64,000 bases of DNA, from assembly GCF_001426705.1 (NCBI RefSeq), contig NZ_LMFC01000003.1, positions 512,841 to 576,840 on the forward strand, written 5' to 3'. The notes beneath the pieces are model-generated. The model did not search any database. It saw nothing but the letters and a program-made list of their open reading frames with translations, and had not been told where the DNA came from. Positions 17,765 through 25,580 of this stretch are shown in pieces. Source of the stretch: Cellulomonas sp. Root485. Lineage in GTDB: Bacteria; Actinomycetota; Actinomycetes; Actinomycetales; Cellulomonadaceae. Within the stretch, counting starts at the first letter, position 1. The number at the start of each line of letters is the position of its first letter. The position numbers and the translations under genes are program-made.

Positions 17765-18223
17765 CTAGGGGTTGACCCAGGCATCCTCGCGAGCGCCGAG
17801 CTCGTGGACGTGCGGCGGGAGCTCGCCAGAGACCAGGCCGGCGAGCGTCACCTGGTCGAGCACGTCGCGGACGCTCACGCGCAGGGCGACCCAGACCTGC
17901 AGCAGCGCCTGCGCGGAGCCGCCGTACTCCAGCGCGGTCGGTCGCTCGTCGCGGACGGTCACCAGCGGACCGTCGACGGCACGGATGACGTCGGCCAGCG
18001 TGATCTCGTCCGCCGGCCGCGCCAGCCGGTAACCACCGGACCGACCGCGGACGCTGGTGACCACGCCGCCGCGGCGCAGATCACCCAGGATCCGCTCCAG
18101 GAACGCGACCGGGAGCTGCTGCCCGCCCGCCAGGTCGTCCGCCCGCACGGGGTCCCCGTGAGGGGACGCCGCCAGCTCGGCACACGCCCGCACCGCATAG
18201 TCCGCCTTCGCCGAGACCCGCAT
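17765..18223 (-). CDS. Rrf2-family transcriptional regulator (no Fe-S cysteines)
   Basis: A 152-residue winged-helix protein with the Rrf2 start MRVSAKADYAVRACAELAA, the recognition helix in PVAFLERILGDLRRGGVVTSVRG and the wing GRSGGYRLARPADEITLADVIRAVDG. The three-cysteine Fe-S cluster ligands of IscR/NsrR are missing between residues 90 and 110. It therefore resembles CymR-like members, which sense sulfur metabolites through protein partners; that comparison is inference. It lies upstream of the TauE-like transporter on the same strand and 94 nt from the divergent csoR. Most likely it controls the transporter. Confidence 0.9.
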   Translation of the reverse strand: MRVSAKADYAVRACAELAASPHGDPVRADDLAGGQQLPVAFLERILGDLRRGGVVTSVRGRSGGYRLARPADEITLADVIRAVDGPLVTVRDERPTALEYGGSAQALLQVWVALRVSVRDVLDQVTLAGLVSGELPPHVHELGAREDAWVNP

Positions 18224-18255
18224 GCCGTCGATTGTGCCCCCCGCATCCCGCCGGA

Positions 18256-18272
18256 ATACCCCCTAGGGGTAT
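18256..18272 (+). promoter_or_regulatory. CsoR operator
   Basis: ATACCCCCTAGGGGTAT is the G/C-tract dyad typical of CsoR binding sites (ATACCCC and GGGGTAT half-sites). It lies 45 nt upstream of csoR, so copper-free CsoR would repress the csoR-copZ-copA transcript. Confidence 0.85.
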
Positions 18273-18317
18273 GGTGTTGAGCAAAGAGCACCCACTCGAC
18301 GACCGGAACGAGGGACC

Positions 18318-18611
18318 ATGCAGCACGCAGCTCACGGCTACACGGACGCCAAGGACGACTACCTCAAGCGCCTGCGGCGGGTCGAGGGGCAGGTGCGCGG
18401 CATCGCCCGGATGGTCGACGAGGACGTGTACTGCATCGACATCCTCACGCAGGTGGCCGCCGTCACGAAGGCCCTGCAGGCCGTGAGCATCGGGCTGGTC
18501 GAGGACCACCTCGCGCACTGCGTCGTCGACGCCGCCCGCCAGTCCCCCGAGGAGGGAGCGGCGAAGGTGAAGGAAGCCTCCGACGCCATCGCCCGCCTCG
18601 TCCGCAGCTAG
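18318..18611 (+). CDS. csoR: Copper-sensing repressor CsoR
   Basis: A 97-residue all-helical repressor starting MQHAAHGYTDAKDDYLKRLR. The Cu(I) ligand set is complete: Cys39 (DVYCIDIL), His64 and Cys68 (LVEDHLAHCVVD), with the 25- and 4-residue spacings of characterised CsoR. RLRRVEGQVRGIARMV is the conserved helix 1. Copper binding releases the operator found just upstream. It is the first gene of a csoR-copZ-copA operon with 25 nt to copZ. Confidence 0.96.
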   Translation: MQHAAHGYTDAKDDYLKRLRRVEGQVRGIARMVDEDVYCIDILTQVAAVTKALQAVSIGLVEDHLAHCVVDAARQSPEEGAAKVKEASDAIARLVRS

Positions 18612-18636
18612 TACGACCAACGAAAAGAGCCCCGCA

Positions 18637-18870
18637 ATGACGACAACACAGACCTTCGGCGTCGACGGCATGACCTGCGGCCACTGCGTCTCCGCGGTCA
18701 CCTCCGAGCTGTCCGCCCTGCCCGGCGTCCACGACGTCGCGATCCAGCTGACGGTCGGCGGGTCGTCGACCGTCTCCGTCGTCTCCGACGCACCCCTGAC
18801 CGACGCCGCCGTCTCCGAGGCCGTCGTCGAGGCGGGCTACGCCGTCACCCCGAGGAGGTCCTTGCTGTGA
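18637..18870 (+). CDS. copZ: Copper chaperone CopZ
   Basis: A 77-residue heavy-metal-associated domain protein. VDGMTCGHCVSAVTSELSAL carries the Cu(I)-binding Cys14 and Cys17 after the Met of the GMTCxxC motif. The ferredoxin-like fold ends with VVEAGYAV. It would carry Cu(I) to CopA, whose GTG start overlaps its stop by 4 nt, so the two are made together. It lies between csoR and copA. Confidence 0.95.
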   Translation: MTTTQTFGVDGMTCGHCVSAVTSELSALPGVHDVAIQLTVGGSSTVSVVSDAPLTDAAVSEAVVEAGYAVTPRRSLL

Positions 18871-21275
18871 CCGACCGGCTCGATGAACGCACCGTCGATC
18901 TCGCGATCGAGGGGATGACGTGCGCCTCCTGCGTCGCGCGCGTCGAGAAGAAGCTGAACCGGCTGCCCGGGGTCGAGGCGACCGTGAACCTGCCGCTGGA
19001 GTCCGCGCGGGTGACGATCACGGCAGGCGAGACCACGGACACCGACGCGCTCGTCGCGGCCGTCCGGTCCGCCGGGTACGACGCCACGGTCGTCGGTGCG
19101 CCGACGCCCCCGGCACCGCAGCCGTCCCCGCACGACCACCACGGCTCCTCGGCGGAGTTCATGCACCACGACATGGACCCGTTCGAGCACGCGCTGTCCG
19201 GTCACGCCATGGCGCCCGGCCACGACATGGACCCGGACGAGGACACGTCGGCCCCGACCGACGCGCGCGGCACCGAGCTGCGCAGCCGCCTGCGGGTGGC
19301 GAGCGTGCTGACGGTTCCCGTGCTGCTGCTGTCGATGATCCCGGCGCTCCAGTTCACCGGCTGGCAGTGGGTGGTCACGGCGCTGGCGCTGCCCGTCGTC
19401 ACGTGGGCCGCCTGGCCGTTCCACCGCGCCGCGTTCCGGGCCGCCCGGCACGGCGCCTCGACGATGGACACGCTCGTCTCGATCGGCATCATCGCCGCGA
19501 CCGGCTGGTCGCTGTGGGCGCTGCTGTTCGGCGGTGCGGGCGAGCTGGGCCTCGAGATGACGCCCTCCCTGTGGCCGCGTGCCGAGATGGGGATGGAGAT
19601 CCCCGAGCTGTACTTCGAGGTCGCGGCCGTCGTCACGACGTTCCTGCTGGCCGGCCGGTACGCCGAGCACCGGTCCCGCCGGCGTGCCGGGGATGCCCTG
19701 CGTGCGCTGCTCGACCTGGGCGCCAAGGACGTGTCGCTGCTGGTCGGCGGCACCGAGCAGCGCGTCCCCGTCGACCGGCTGACGGTCGGTGACGAGTTCG
19801 TGGTCCGGCCCGGCGAGAAGGTCGCCACCGACGGCGTCGTGGTCAGCGGCACGTCCGCGCTGGACACCTCGCTGCTCACCGGCGAGCCCGTGCCCGTCGA
19901 CGTCGGCCCCGGCGACGACGTCACCGGCGCGACCATCAACACCTCCGGCGCGCTCGTCGTGCGGGCCACCCGCGTCGGCGCGGACACCCGCCTGGCGCAG
20001 ATCGGCCGGCTCGTCGCCACCGCCCAGACGGGCAAGGCGCCCGTGCAGCGGCTGGCCGACCGCATCTCCGCGGTGTTCGTGCCGGTCGTCCTCGTCCTCG
20101 CGCTGGGCACCCTGGTGGTCTGGCTGGTCAGCGGTGCCGGTGCGCAGGCGGCGTTCACCGCCGCCGTCGCGGTGCTGATCATCGCGTGCCCCTGCGCCCT
20201 CGGGCTGGCGACACCGACCGCGCTGCTGGTCGGCACCGGTCGCGGCGCGCAGCGGGGCATCCTCATCAAGGGTCCGGAGATCCTCGAGCAGACCCGCACC
20301 ATCGACACCGTCGTGCTGGACAAGACCGGCACGGTGACCGAGGGCCGGATGGCTCTCGTGGACGTCATCGGCGAGCCGGAGGTCCTGCGGTACGCCGCGG
20401 CCGTCGAGCAGCTGGCCGAGCACCCGATCGGCCGCGCCATCGCGGCTGCTGTCACCGAGACGGACGGTCCGACCGGTGGCGACGGCGTCGTCATCGGCGC
20501 CGACCAGGTGCACGACTTCCGCGCCGAGGCGGGGCACGGCGTCTCCGGCGTCGTCCGCACCGCGCACTCGGGCGTCGGGCTGGGTCGTCGGGTCCTCGTC
20601 GGCAAGCCCGCCTGGCTGCGCGACCAGGGCATCGACCCGGCGACGTTCCAGGACGCCGTGGACACGGCCGAGGCCGACGGCGCCACCGCCGTCATGGTCG
20701 CGTGGGACGGCTCGCCCCGCGGCGTGCTGGTGCTGCGCGACCCGGTCAAGCCGACGTCCGCCCAGGCGGTCGCCGAGCTCCGGGCACTCGGCCTGCGGCC
20801 GGTCCTGCTCACCGGGGACAACGCCGGTGCCGCCCGGGCAGCCGCGCGCGAGGTCGGCATCTCCGAGGACGACGTCGTCGCGCACGTCCTGCCCGCCGAC
20901 AAGGTCGCCGTCGTGGAACGCCTGCAGCGCGAGGGCGCACGCGTCGCGATGGTCGGCGACGGGGTCAACGACGCGGCGGCACTCGCCACCGCGGACCTCG
21001 GCCTGGCCATGGGTACCGGCACCGACGTCGCGATCGAGGCGTCCGACATCACGCTGGTACGGGGCGACCTTCGCTCCGCCGGCGACGCGATCCGGCTGTC
21101 CCGCCGGACCCTGCGGGTGATCAAGCAGAACCTGTTCTGGGCGTTCGCCTACAACGTGGCCGCGATCCCCCTGGCCGCCTTCGGGCTGCTCAACCCGATG
21201 ATCGCAGGCGCTGCGATGGCCATGTCGTCCGTCCTGGTCGTCGGCAACTCCCTGCGTCTGCGTCGGTTCGAGTGA
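18867..21275 (+). CDS. copA: Cu(I)-exporting P1B-type ATPase
   Basis: An 802-residue copper-exporting ATPase. In order: one N-terminal metal-binding domain (GMTCASC, Cys19 and Cys22); a His/Met-rich linker (residues ~85-130, HDHHGSSAEFMHHDMDPFEH); eight membrane helices; the actuator TGEPVP loop; the intramembrane CPC motif in IIACPCALGLATPT (about residue 440); the phosphorylated Asp in DKTGTVTE (about residue 486); the EHPIG nucleotide-site His-Pro; and GDGVNDAAALATADLG. The His/Met linker may be an extra metal-buffering segment. GTG start overlapping copZ. Confidence 0.96.
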   Translation: MTDRLDERTVDLAIEGMTCASCVARVEKKLNRLPGVEATVNLPLESARVTITAGETTDTDALVAAVRSAGYDATVVGAPTPPAPQPSPHDHHGSSAEFMHHDMDPFEHALSGHAMAPGHDMDPDEDTSAPTDARGTELRSRLRVASVLTVPVLLLSMIPALQFTGWQWVVTALALPVVTWAAWPFHRAAFRAARHGASTMDTLVSIGIIAATGWSLWALLFGGAGELGLEMTPSLWPRAEMGMEIPELYFEVAAVVTTFLLAGRYAEHRSRRRAGDALRALLDLGAKDVSLLVGGTEQRVPVDRLTVGDEFVVRPGEKVATDGVVVSGTSALDTSLLTGEPVPVDVGPGDDVTGATINTSGALVVRATRVGADTRLAQIGRLVATAQTGKAPVQRLADRISAVFVPVVLVLALGTLVVWLVSGAGAQAAFTAAVAVLIIACPCALGLATPTALLVGTGRGAQRGILIKGPEILEQTRTIDTVVLDKTGTVTEGRMALVDVIGEPEVLRYAAAVEQLAEHPIGRAIAAAVTETDGPTGGDGVVIGADQVHDFRAEAGHGVSGVVRTAHSGVGLGRRVLVGKPAWLRDQGIDPATFQDAVDTAEADGATAVMVAWDGSPRGVLVLRDPVKPTSAQAVAELRALGLRPVLLTGDNAGAARAAAREVGISEDDVVAHVLPADKVAVVERLQREGARVAMVGDGVNDAAALATADLGLAMGTGTDVAIEASDITLVRGDLRSAGDAIRLSRRTLRVIKQNLFWAFAYNVAAIPLAAFGLLNPMIAGAAMAMSSVLVVGNSLRLRRFE

Positions 21276-21284
21276 CCGTGGGCC

Positions 21285-22061
21285 TCAGTGGAAGCGGCGA
21301 CCCTCGTCGCGTCGGTACGCCGTGACCGCCATCGCGGCGAACGCGGCCGTCCAGGTCAGGAGCACCAGCAACGCGTAGCCGTACGCGGGGTAGCCGGTGA
21401 CCGCCTGGACGGCCAGGTCGCGTGCCGCCCGCGACGGCAGGAGCTTCGAGAGAGCGTCGAGCCAGGCCGGGAACGCCTCGGGCGGCAGGAACAGCCCGCC
21501 GGCGAACGCGAGCGGGAACAGCGTGGCCTGCACGACCGCGATCGCGGCCTTCGAGCTGAGCCGATACCCGATCGCGAGCCCGAGCAGGAGGAACGGCACC
21601 GCGACCGCGGGCACCATGACGATCGCGGCCAGCGCCTGCGTGGGCGTGACGGTCGCCGCGGTGAGGAACGCCCCCAGCAGCACCAGCGGCACGAGGGCGA
21701 GGTACGACCAGAGCACGCCGTTGAGCACCCGGCCCATGAGCCGGGGTCCGGCGCCGGCGGGCAGGGTGCGCAGGAACGGGTCGAACGGCATCGCGCGGTC
21801 CTCGGAGACGCCGACACCGAACGAGAACAGGCACGTCGACATCACCGCGAAGACCCCGAGCTGGGCGACCGCCGCGGTCGCGATCCCCGGGTCGTCGGCC
21901 ACGGCGCGCTGCGGGATGACGAAGAACAGCAGCGCCAGCGACGGGAACAGCAGGTTCCCGATCACCGCGATGGGGATGCGGACGGTCTCCAGGAACTGGA
22001 ACCTCGCGTGGACGACGGCCAGGGCCCAGAACGGCCGCGTGGTCAGGGTGGTGGTGCTCAT
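21285..22061 (-). CDS. ABC-2 type exporter permease
   Basis: A 258-residue membrane protein with six hydrophobic helices, starting MSTTTLTTRPFWALAVVHAR. The ABC-2 permease pattern is seen in FLETVRIPIAVIGNLLFPSLALLFFV and the C-terminal GLFLPPEAFPAWLDALSKLLPSRAARDLAV. The ATG overlaps the stop of its ATPase by 4 nt. The substrate cannot be read from sequence; ABC-2 exporters move drugs, lipids or polysaccharide parts. It is the last gene of a four-gene operon that includes a winged-helix regulator. Confidence 0.92.
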   Translation of the reverse strand: MSTTTLTTRPFWALAVVHARFQFLETVRIPIAVIGNLLFPSLALLFFVIPQRAVADDPGIATAAVAQLGVFAVMSTCLFSFGVGVSEDRAMPFDPFLRTLPAGAGPRLMGRVLNGVLWSYLALVPLVLLGAFLTAATVTPTQALAAIVMVPAVAVPFLLLGLAIGYRLSSKAAIAVVQATLFPLAFAGGLFLPPEAFPAWLDALSKLLPSRAARDLAVQAVTGYPAYGYALLVLLTWTAAFAAMAVTAYRRDEGRRFH

Positions 22062-22957
22062 CGGACTGCCTCCTCGTCCTGCGTCAGTGCCAGGAACGCC
22101 TCTTCCAGCGACGCGCCCCGCAGCTCCAGGCCGGAGAACGGGACGTCCTCGACGACCAGCGCCCGCACCAAGCGGTCCGCATCGTTGGCGAGGACCGTCC
22201 ATCGGCCATCGGCACCCTGCTGCGCGCTGTAGGCCCCGGGCAGCCGCGCGAGGTCGTCCGCCACCGCACCCGGCAGCGTGAAGATCACGCGGCGGAGTGC
22301 GACGAGCCCGAGCACCGACTGCAGGCTGTCGTCGGCCAGCACGCGACCCCCGCCGATGACGACGACCCGCTGCGCCAGAGCATGGATCTCCTCCAGGTAG
22401 TGGCTGGTCAGCAGCACGGTCGCGCCGTCGGCGTGATAGTCGCGCAGCGCCTGCCAGAGGATGTGCCGTGCCTCGACGTCGAGCCCGGTGGTCGGCTCGT
22501 CCAGCAGCACCAGGCGCGGGCGGCCGACGAGCGCGAGGGCCACCGCGAGCCGGCGCTTCTGCCCGCCGGACAGCCCGCCGGTCTGGCGCCCGACCAGGTC
22601 CTCCAGCCCGAACCGCGACAGCACCTCGGGCCGGGTCATGGGCGACGGGTAGTGCTTCGCGACGAGGTCCACGACCTCCCCGACCGTCAGCGTCGGCGGC
22701 AGGCCGGTCTCCTGCGGCGTGGTGCCGAGCGCGATGCGCGACGACGCGTCGCGGGGATCCCCGCCGAACAGCCGGACCGTGCCGGAGTCCGCGCGGCGCA
22801 GGCCGCTGACCAGGCTGAGCAGGGTCGTCTTGCCCGCGCCGTTGGGTCCGAGCAGCCCGACCAGCTCCCCTTCACCGACCGTGAGCGACACGTCGTCCAG
22901 CGCGGTGACCGCGCCGAACGTGCGGGTGACGCCGGTCAGCTCCACGACCGCGGTCAT
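22058..22957 (-). CDS. ABC exporter ATP-binding protein
   Basis: A 299-residue nucleotide-binding subunit of the CcmA/DrrA type: Walker A GPNGAGKTT, Q-loop in GTTPQETGL, signature LSGGQKRRLAVALAL, Walker B LVLLDEPTTGLD and the switch His in LLTSHYLEEI. A C-terminal extension (about 70 residues) resembles the regulatory tail of drug-exporting ABC ATPases. It is coupled by ATGA overlaps to the winged-helix gene before it and the permease after it. Confidence 0.95.
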   Translation of the reverse strand: MTAVVELTGVTRTFGAVTALDDVSLTVGEGELVGLLGPNGAGKTTLLSLVSGLRRADSGTVRLFGGDPRDASSRIALGTTPQETGLPPTLTVGEVVDLVAKHYPSPMTRPEVLSRFGLEDLVGRQTGGLSGGQKRRLAVALALVGRPRLVLLDEPTTGLDVEARHILWQALRDYHADGATVLLTSHYLEEIHALAQRVVVIGGGRVLADDSLQSVLGLVALRRVIFTLPGAVADDLARLPGAYSAQQGADGRWTVLANDADRLVRALVVEDVPFSGLELRGASLEEAFLALTQDEEAVR

Positions 22958-23256
22958 GATGCGTCCCCCAGCAGCTGTCGCAGCGACGTGGTGTACGTCT
23001 GGAACGCCAGCCGTCCGGCCAGCGTCAGCTCCACGTAGGTGGCCGGGGTCCGGCCCTCATGGGTCTTCGTGATCAGCACGTAGTCCGCCTCCTCGAGTCG
23101 GCGTAGGTGGGTGGAGAGGTTCCCCGCGGTCATGTCGAGCAGCTTCTGCAGCCGCGGGAAGGCGATGCGGTCGTGGGCCCCGAGGGACGCCAGGGTGGCG
23201 ACGACGCGCAGCCGGGCCTGCGCGTGGATGACCGGGTCCAGCTCGATGTCAGCCAC
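22954..23256 (-). CDS. Winged-helix transcriptional regulator of the ABC operon
   Basis: A 100-residue DNA-binding protein starting at a GTG: VADIELDPVIHAQARLRVVA. The helix-turn-helix lies in FPRLQKLLDMTAGNLSTHLRRLEEADYV and the wing in ITKTHEGRTPATYVELT, as in the small MarR/ArsR-like winged-helix family that often accompanies ABC-2 exporters. Its start codon sits inside the end of the membrane gene upstream (8-nt overlap). The perfect palindrome CAAACTAGTTTG in the operon promoter is its likely operator. A longer frame is rejected because it reads through the upstream gene. Confidence 0.88.
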   Translation of the reverse strand: MADIELDPVIHAQARLRVVATLASLGAHDRIAFPRLQKLLDMTAGNLSTHLRRLEEADYVLITKTHEGRTPATYVELTLAGRLAFQTYTTSLRQLLGDAS

Positions 23257-23866
23257 GGGTGCGGACCGTCTCGACGAGGGCACCGGCGAGCAGCCCGCCA
23301 CCGCCGGCGAGCGCCATCACCAGGTACGAGTCGGGGAACCCCGTCAGGGCCGCCGCCGCGCCGGTCAGCGCCATCCAGGCGCCGAGCACGTACATCGACG
23401 TCGCGTCCCAGAGCAGGCCCCCGGCGATGTACAGCAGGCCGACCACCAGGGCCGCGATCGCGTTGGCCGCGAGCGAGATCACCTCGCCGGACGCCCCCGC
23501 CTGCGACAGGCCGCCGACGATCATGCTCTGCGCCAGGAACGCGATGGGCCACGCGACGCCGTACAGCGCGCCCTCCCGCGCGCTCGCCCCGGCGATGCCG
23601 CGCGTCCGGTGCATGACGTGGACGATGGTCACGACGAGCGCGACGACGCCCGCCGTGATCGCGACCGTGACGGCGAGCGCCGACGGGGAGCCGTCGTCCC
23701 GGGTGGTCAGCCACAGCGCGCCGTACCCGAGGAGCCAGGCGGCGCCCCAGATCCCGAACAGCAGCGGACCCGAGGGTCGGGTGTCGTCGGCGCGCGCCCG
23801 CTGCGCGGCGATGATCGCCAGCGCGTCCGCGAGATCCGGCGCCGCGTCGGGCTCGTCGCTCGTCAT
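23249..23866 (-). CDS. Multispanning membrane protein, first gene of the ABC operon
   Basis: A 205-residue protein: a short polar N-terminus (MTSDEPDAAPDLADALAIIAA) then about six membrane helices, with the last at ALAGGGGLLAGALVETVRTRG. The ATG is preceded by AGGAGGAGCG; an ATG eight codons upstream lacks such a site. I do not know the family. Similar proteins are commonly encoded with small winged-helix regulators and ABC-2 exporters in actinobacteria, perhaps as a sensor or accessory subunit (inference). Confidence 0.8.
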   Translation of the reverse strand: MTSDEPDAAPDLADALAIIAAQRARADDTRPSGPLLFGIWGAAWLLGYGALWLTTRDDGSPSALAVTVAITAGVVALVVTIVHVMHRTRGIAGASAREGALYGVAWPIAFLAQSMIVGGLSQAGASGEVISLAANAIAALVVGLLYIAGGLLWDATSMYVLGAWMALTGAAAALTGFPDSYLVMALAGGGGLLAGALVETVRTRG

Positions 23867-23889
23867 CGCTCCTCCTGAGGTTTGCATCA

Positions 23890-23920
23890 CAAACTAGTTT
23901 GCATGGTCTGGTCCTGGCAA
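23890..23920 (-). promoter_or_regulatory. Promoter and operator of the ABC operon
   Basis: On the minus strand TTGCCA (23920-23915) and TAGTTT (23896-23891) are separated by 18 nt. The perfect 12-bp palindrome CAAACTAGTTTG (23890-23901) covers the -10. TTTGCAT is repeated on both sides (23881 and 23898). This fits repression by the winged-helix protein of the operon. Confidence 0.55.
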
Positions 23921-23976
23921 CCCCCTGCCCAGGCGGCGTCCAGGTGGCGTCCAGACACGCGGCCTACGCTTCGGGC

Positions 23977-24810
23977 ATGACAGCGCTGCCGCCCACCGAC
24001 GCGCGCCCGGACGACGCCGTGACCGTCGGGAGCGCCCCGCCGCCGTCCCAGCGCGCCTACCGCCGCCGGATCACCACCGAGATCTGGATCGTCCTCGGCC
24101 TGTCGCTCGGAAAGTCCGGCCTCTACGCGGCGGTCAACCTCATCGACCGGCTCACCGCCGGACCCCCGCTGGCCGACCAGACGACCACGCTCAACCCCAG
24201 CCGGTCCGCCCGCCCGTGGCTCGACCTGACCTACCAGCTGCTCCAGGTCGGGTTCGCGCTCGTCCCCGTCGCGCTGGCGCTCTACCTGCTGTCCGCCAAC
24301 GGGAAGTCGGCGGTCCGCCGGATCGGGCTGGACTTCACGCGCCCCTGGCGGGACCTCGGGATCGGCGCCGGGCTCGCCGCGGCCATCGGCATCCCCGGGC
24401 TCGGCCTCTACGCGCTCGCGCGGACCCTCGGTCTCGCCGTCGAGGTGCAGGCGTCCGCGCTGAACGCCGCCTGGTGGACCATCCCGGTCCTCCTCCTCGC
24501 CGCGCTGCAGAACGCGCTGCTCGAAGAGGTCATCGTCGTCGGCTACCTCATGGAACGGCTGCGCGAGCTGCGCTGGAGCGCGCCGGCGATCGTCGTCACC
24601 AGCGCGCTCGTGCGCGGCTCCTACCACCTGTACCAGGGCTGGGGCGCGTTCGTCGGGAACGCGATCATGGGTCTGCTGTTCGCCGAGTACTACCGCCGCA
24701 AGCGGCGCGTGATGCCGCTCGTGATGGCGCACACGCTCATGGACACGTTCGTGTTCGTCGGCTACGCGCTGATCCCCGCCGCGTGGATCGCGGCGCTGGG
24801 CTTGAACTGA
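23977..24810 (+). CDS. CPBP-family membrane protease-like protein
   Basis: A 277-residue membrane protein with a 40-residue polar N-terminus and about seven helices. The CPBP (Rce1-like) motifs are present: a glutamate pair in NALLEEVIVVGYLMERL, the second-motif His in GSYHLYQGWGAFVG, and VMAHTLMDTFVF in the last helix. These acids and His residues form the proposed glutamic protease site in the membrane. The usual Arg after the Glu pair is Gly here. ATG start after a divergent gap shared with the ABC operon. The target is unknown. Confidence 0.9.
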   Translation: MTALPPTDARPDDAVTVGSAPPPSQRAYRRRITTEIWIVLGLSLGKSGLYAAVNLIDRLTAGPPLADQTTTLNPSRSARPWLDLTYQLLQVGFALVPVALALYLLSANGKSAVRRIGLDFTRPWRDLGIGAGLAAAIGIPGLGLYALARTLGLAVEVQASALNAAWWTIPVLLLAALQNALLEEVIVVGYLMERLRELRWSAPAIVVTSALVRGSYHLYQGWGAFVGNAIMGLLFAEYYRRKRRVMPLVMAHTLMDTFVFVGYALIPAAWIAALGLN

Positions 24811-24813
24811 GCC

Positions 24814-25407
24814 TCAGACGGTCGCCGAGCTGCTGCCCAGCTGGTTGACCGCCGACTTCGTCGCGAACCCGCTGACCACGAGCACGACACCGCCGACGAA
24901 CGCGAAGAGCCCGAGCAGCACGACGACGACCGTCACGGACTCCTGCGGGTGCGTCAGCAGCAGCAGGCCGAACAGGAAGTTGACCAGGCCGAACGTCAGC
25001 ACCCAGGTCCAGCCGGCATCCCGCGCCCGGTACAGCACGACCGACGCGATGATGCCGAGGATCCCCAGGACGAGGACCCAGCCGGCGATCAGGTAGAAGA
25101 GGATCTGGGCGGTCTCGGGGGTCCAGACGACGACCACGACGCCGAACGCGATGCCGATCAGGCCCGACAGCAGGAACCACCCCGCCCCGGGTTCCTTGCG
25201 GTTCGCGAACCACTGGATGACGGTGACGATGCCGTCCAGGAGAGCGAAGATGCCGAAGATCCAGACGAGCGCCGTCACGGACCACAGCGGCTGCACCAGC
25301 ATGAGCAGGCCCAGGACCAGGAGCACCACCCCGCGCAGGACCGGGAGCCACCACGAGCGGCGGCTCAGCGCGGACGGGACGTCGGCGGTGGTCAGGTCGT
25401 CTGACAT
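24814..25407 (-). CDS. HdeD-family membrane protein
   Basis: A 197-residue protein with six regularly spaced hydrophobic helices, starting MSDDLTTADVPSALSRRSWW. LRGVVLLVLGLLMLVQPLWS, IAFGVVVVVWTPETAQ and FLFGLLLLTHPQESV repeat the HdeD pattern of helix pairs ending in Pro-x-x-Ser. Such DUF308/HdeD proteins are linked to acid or general stress in enterobacteria; their biochemical activity is not established. It converges on the CPBP gene with only 3 nt between the stops. Confidence 0.87.
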   Translation of the reverse strand: MSDDLTTADVPSALSRRSWWLPVLRGVVLLVLGLLMLVQPLWSVTALVWIFGIFALLDGIVTVIQWFANRKEPGAGWFLLSGLIGIAFGVVVVVWTPETAQILFYLIAGWVLVLGILGIIASVVLYRARDAGWTWVLTFGLVNFLFGLLLLTHPQESVTVVVVLLGLFAFVGGVVLVVSGFATKSAVNQLGSSSATV

Positions 25408-25580
25408 CGGTGCCTCCAGCAGGAGTCGGTGCGATGAGCCTTCGGGCGCCACGGTAGTGGACGACCCGGACGAACCGCCCCGACTCGCGGGGACCTCCGT
25501 ATCGGCAGGTCAGCCACCAGAAGGACCGCGCAGGACCGCCCTGACCGGCGCGGGTGGCGCGGCTGCCTAGACTCGCCCGT

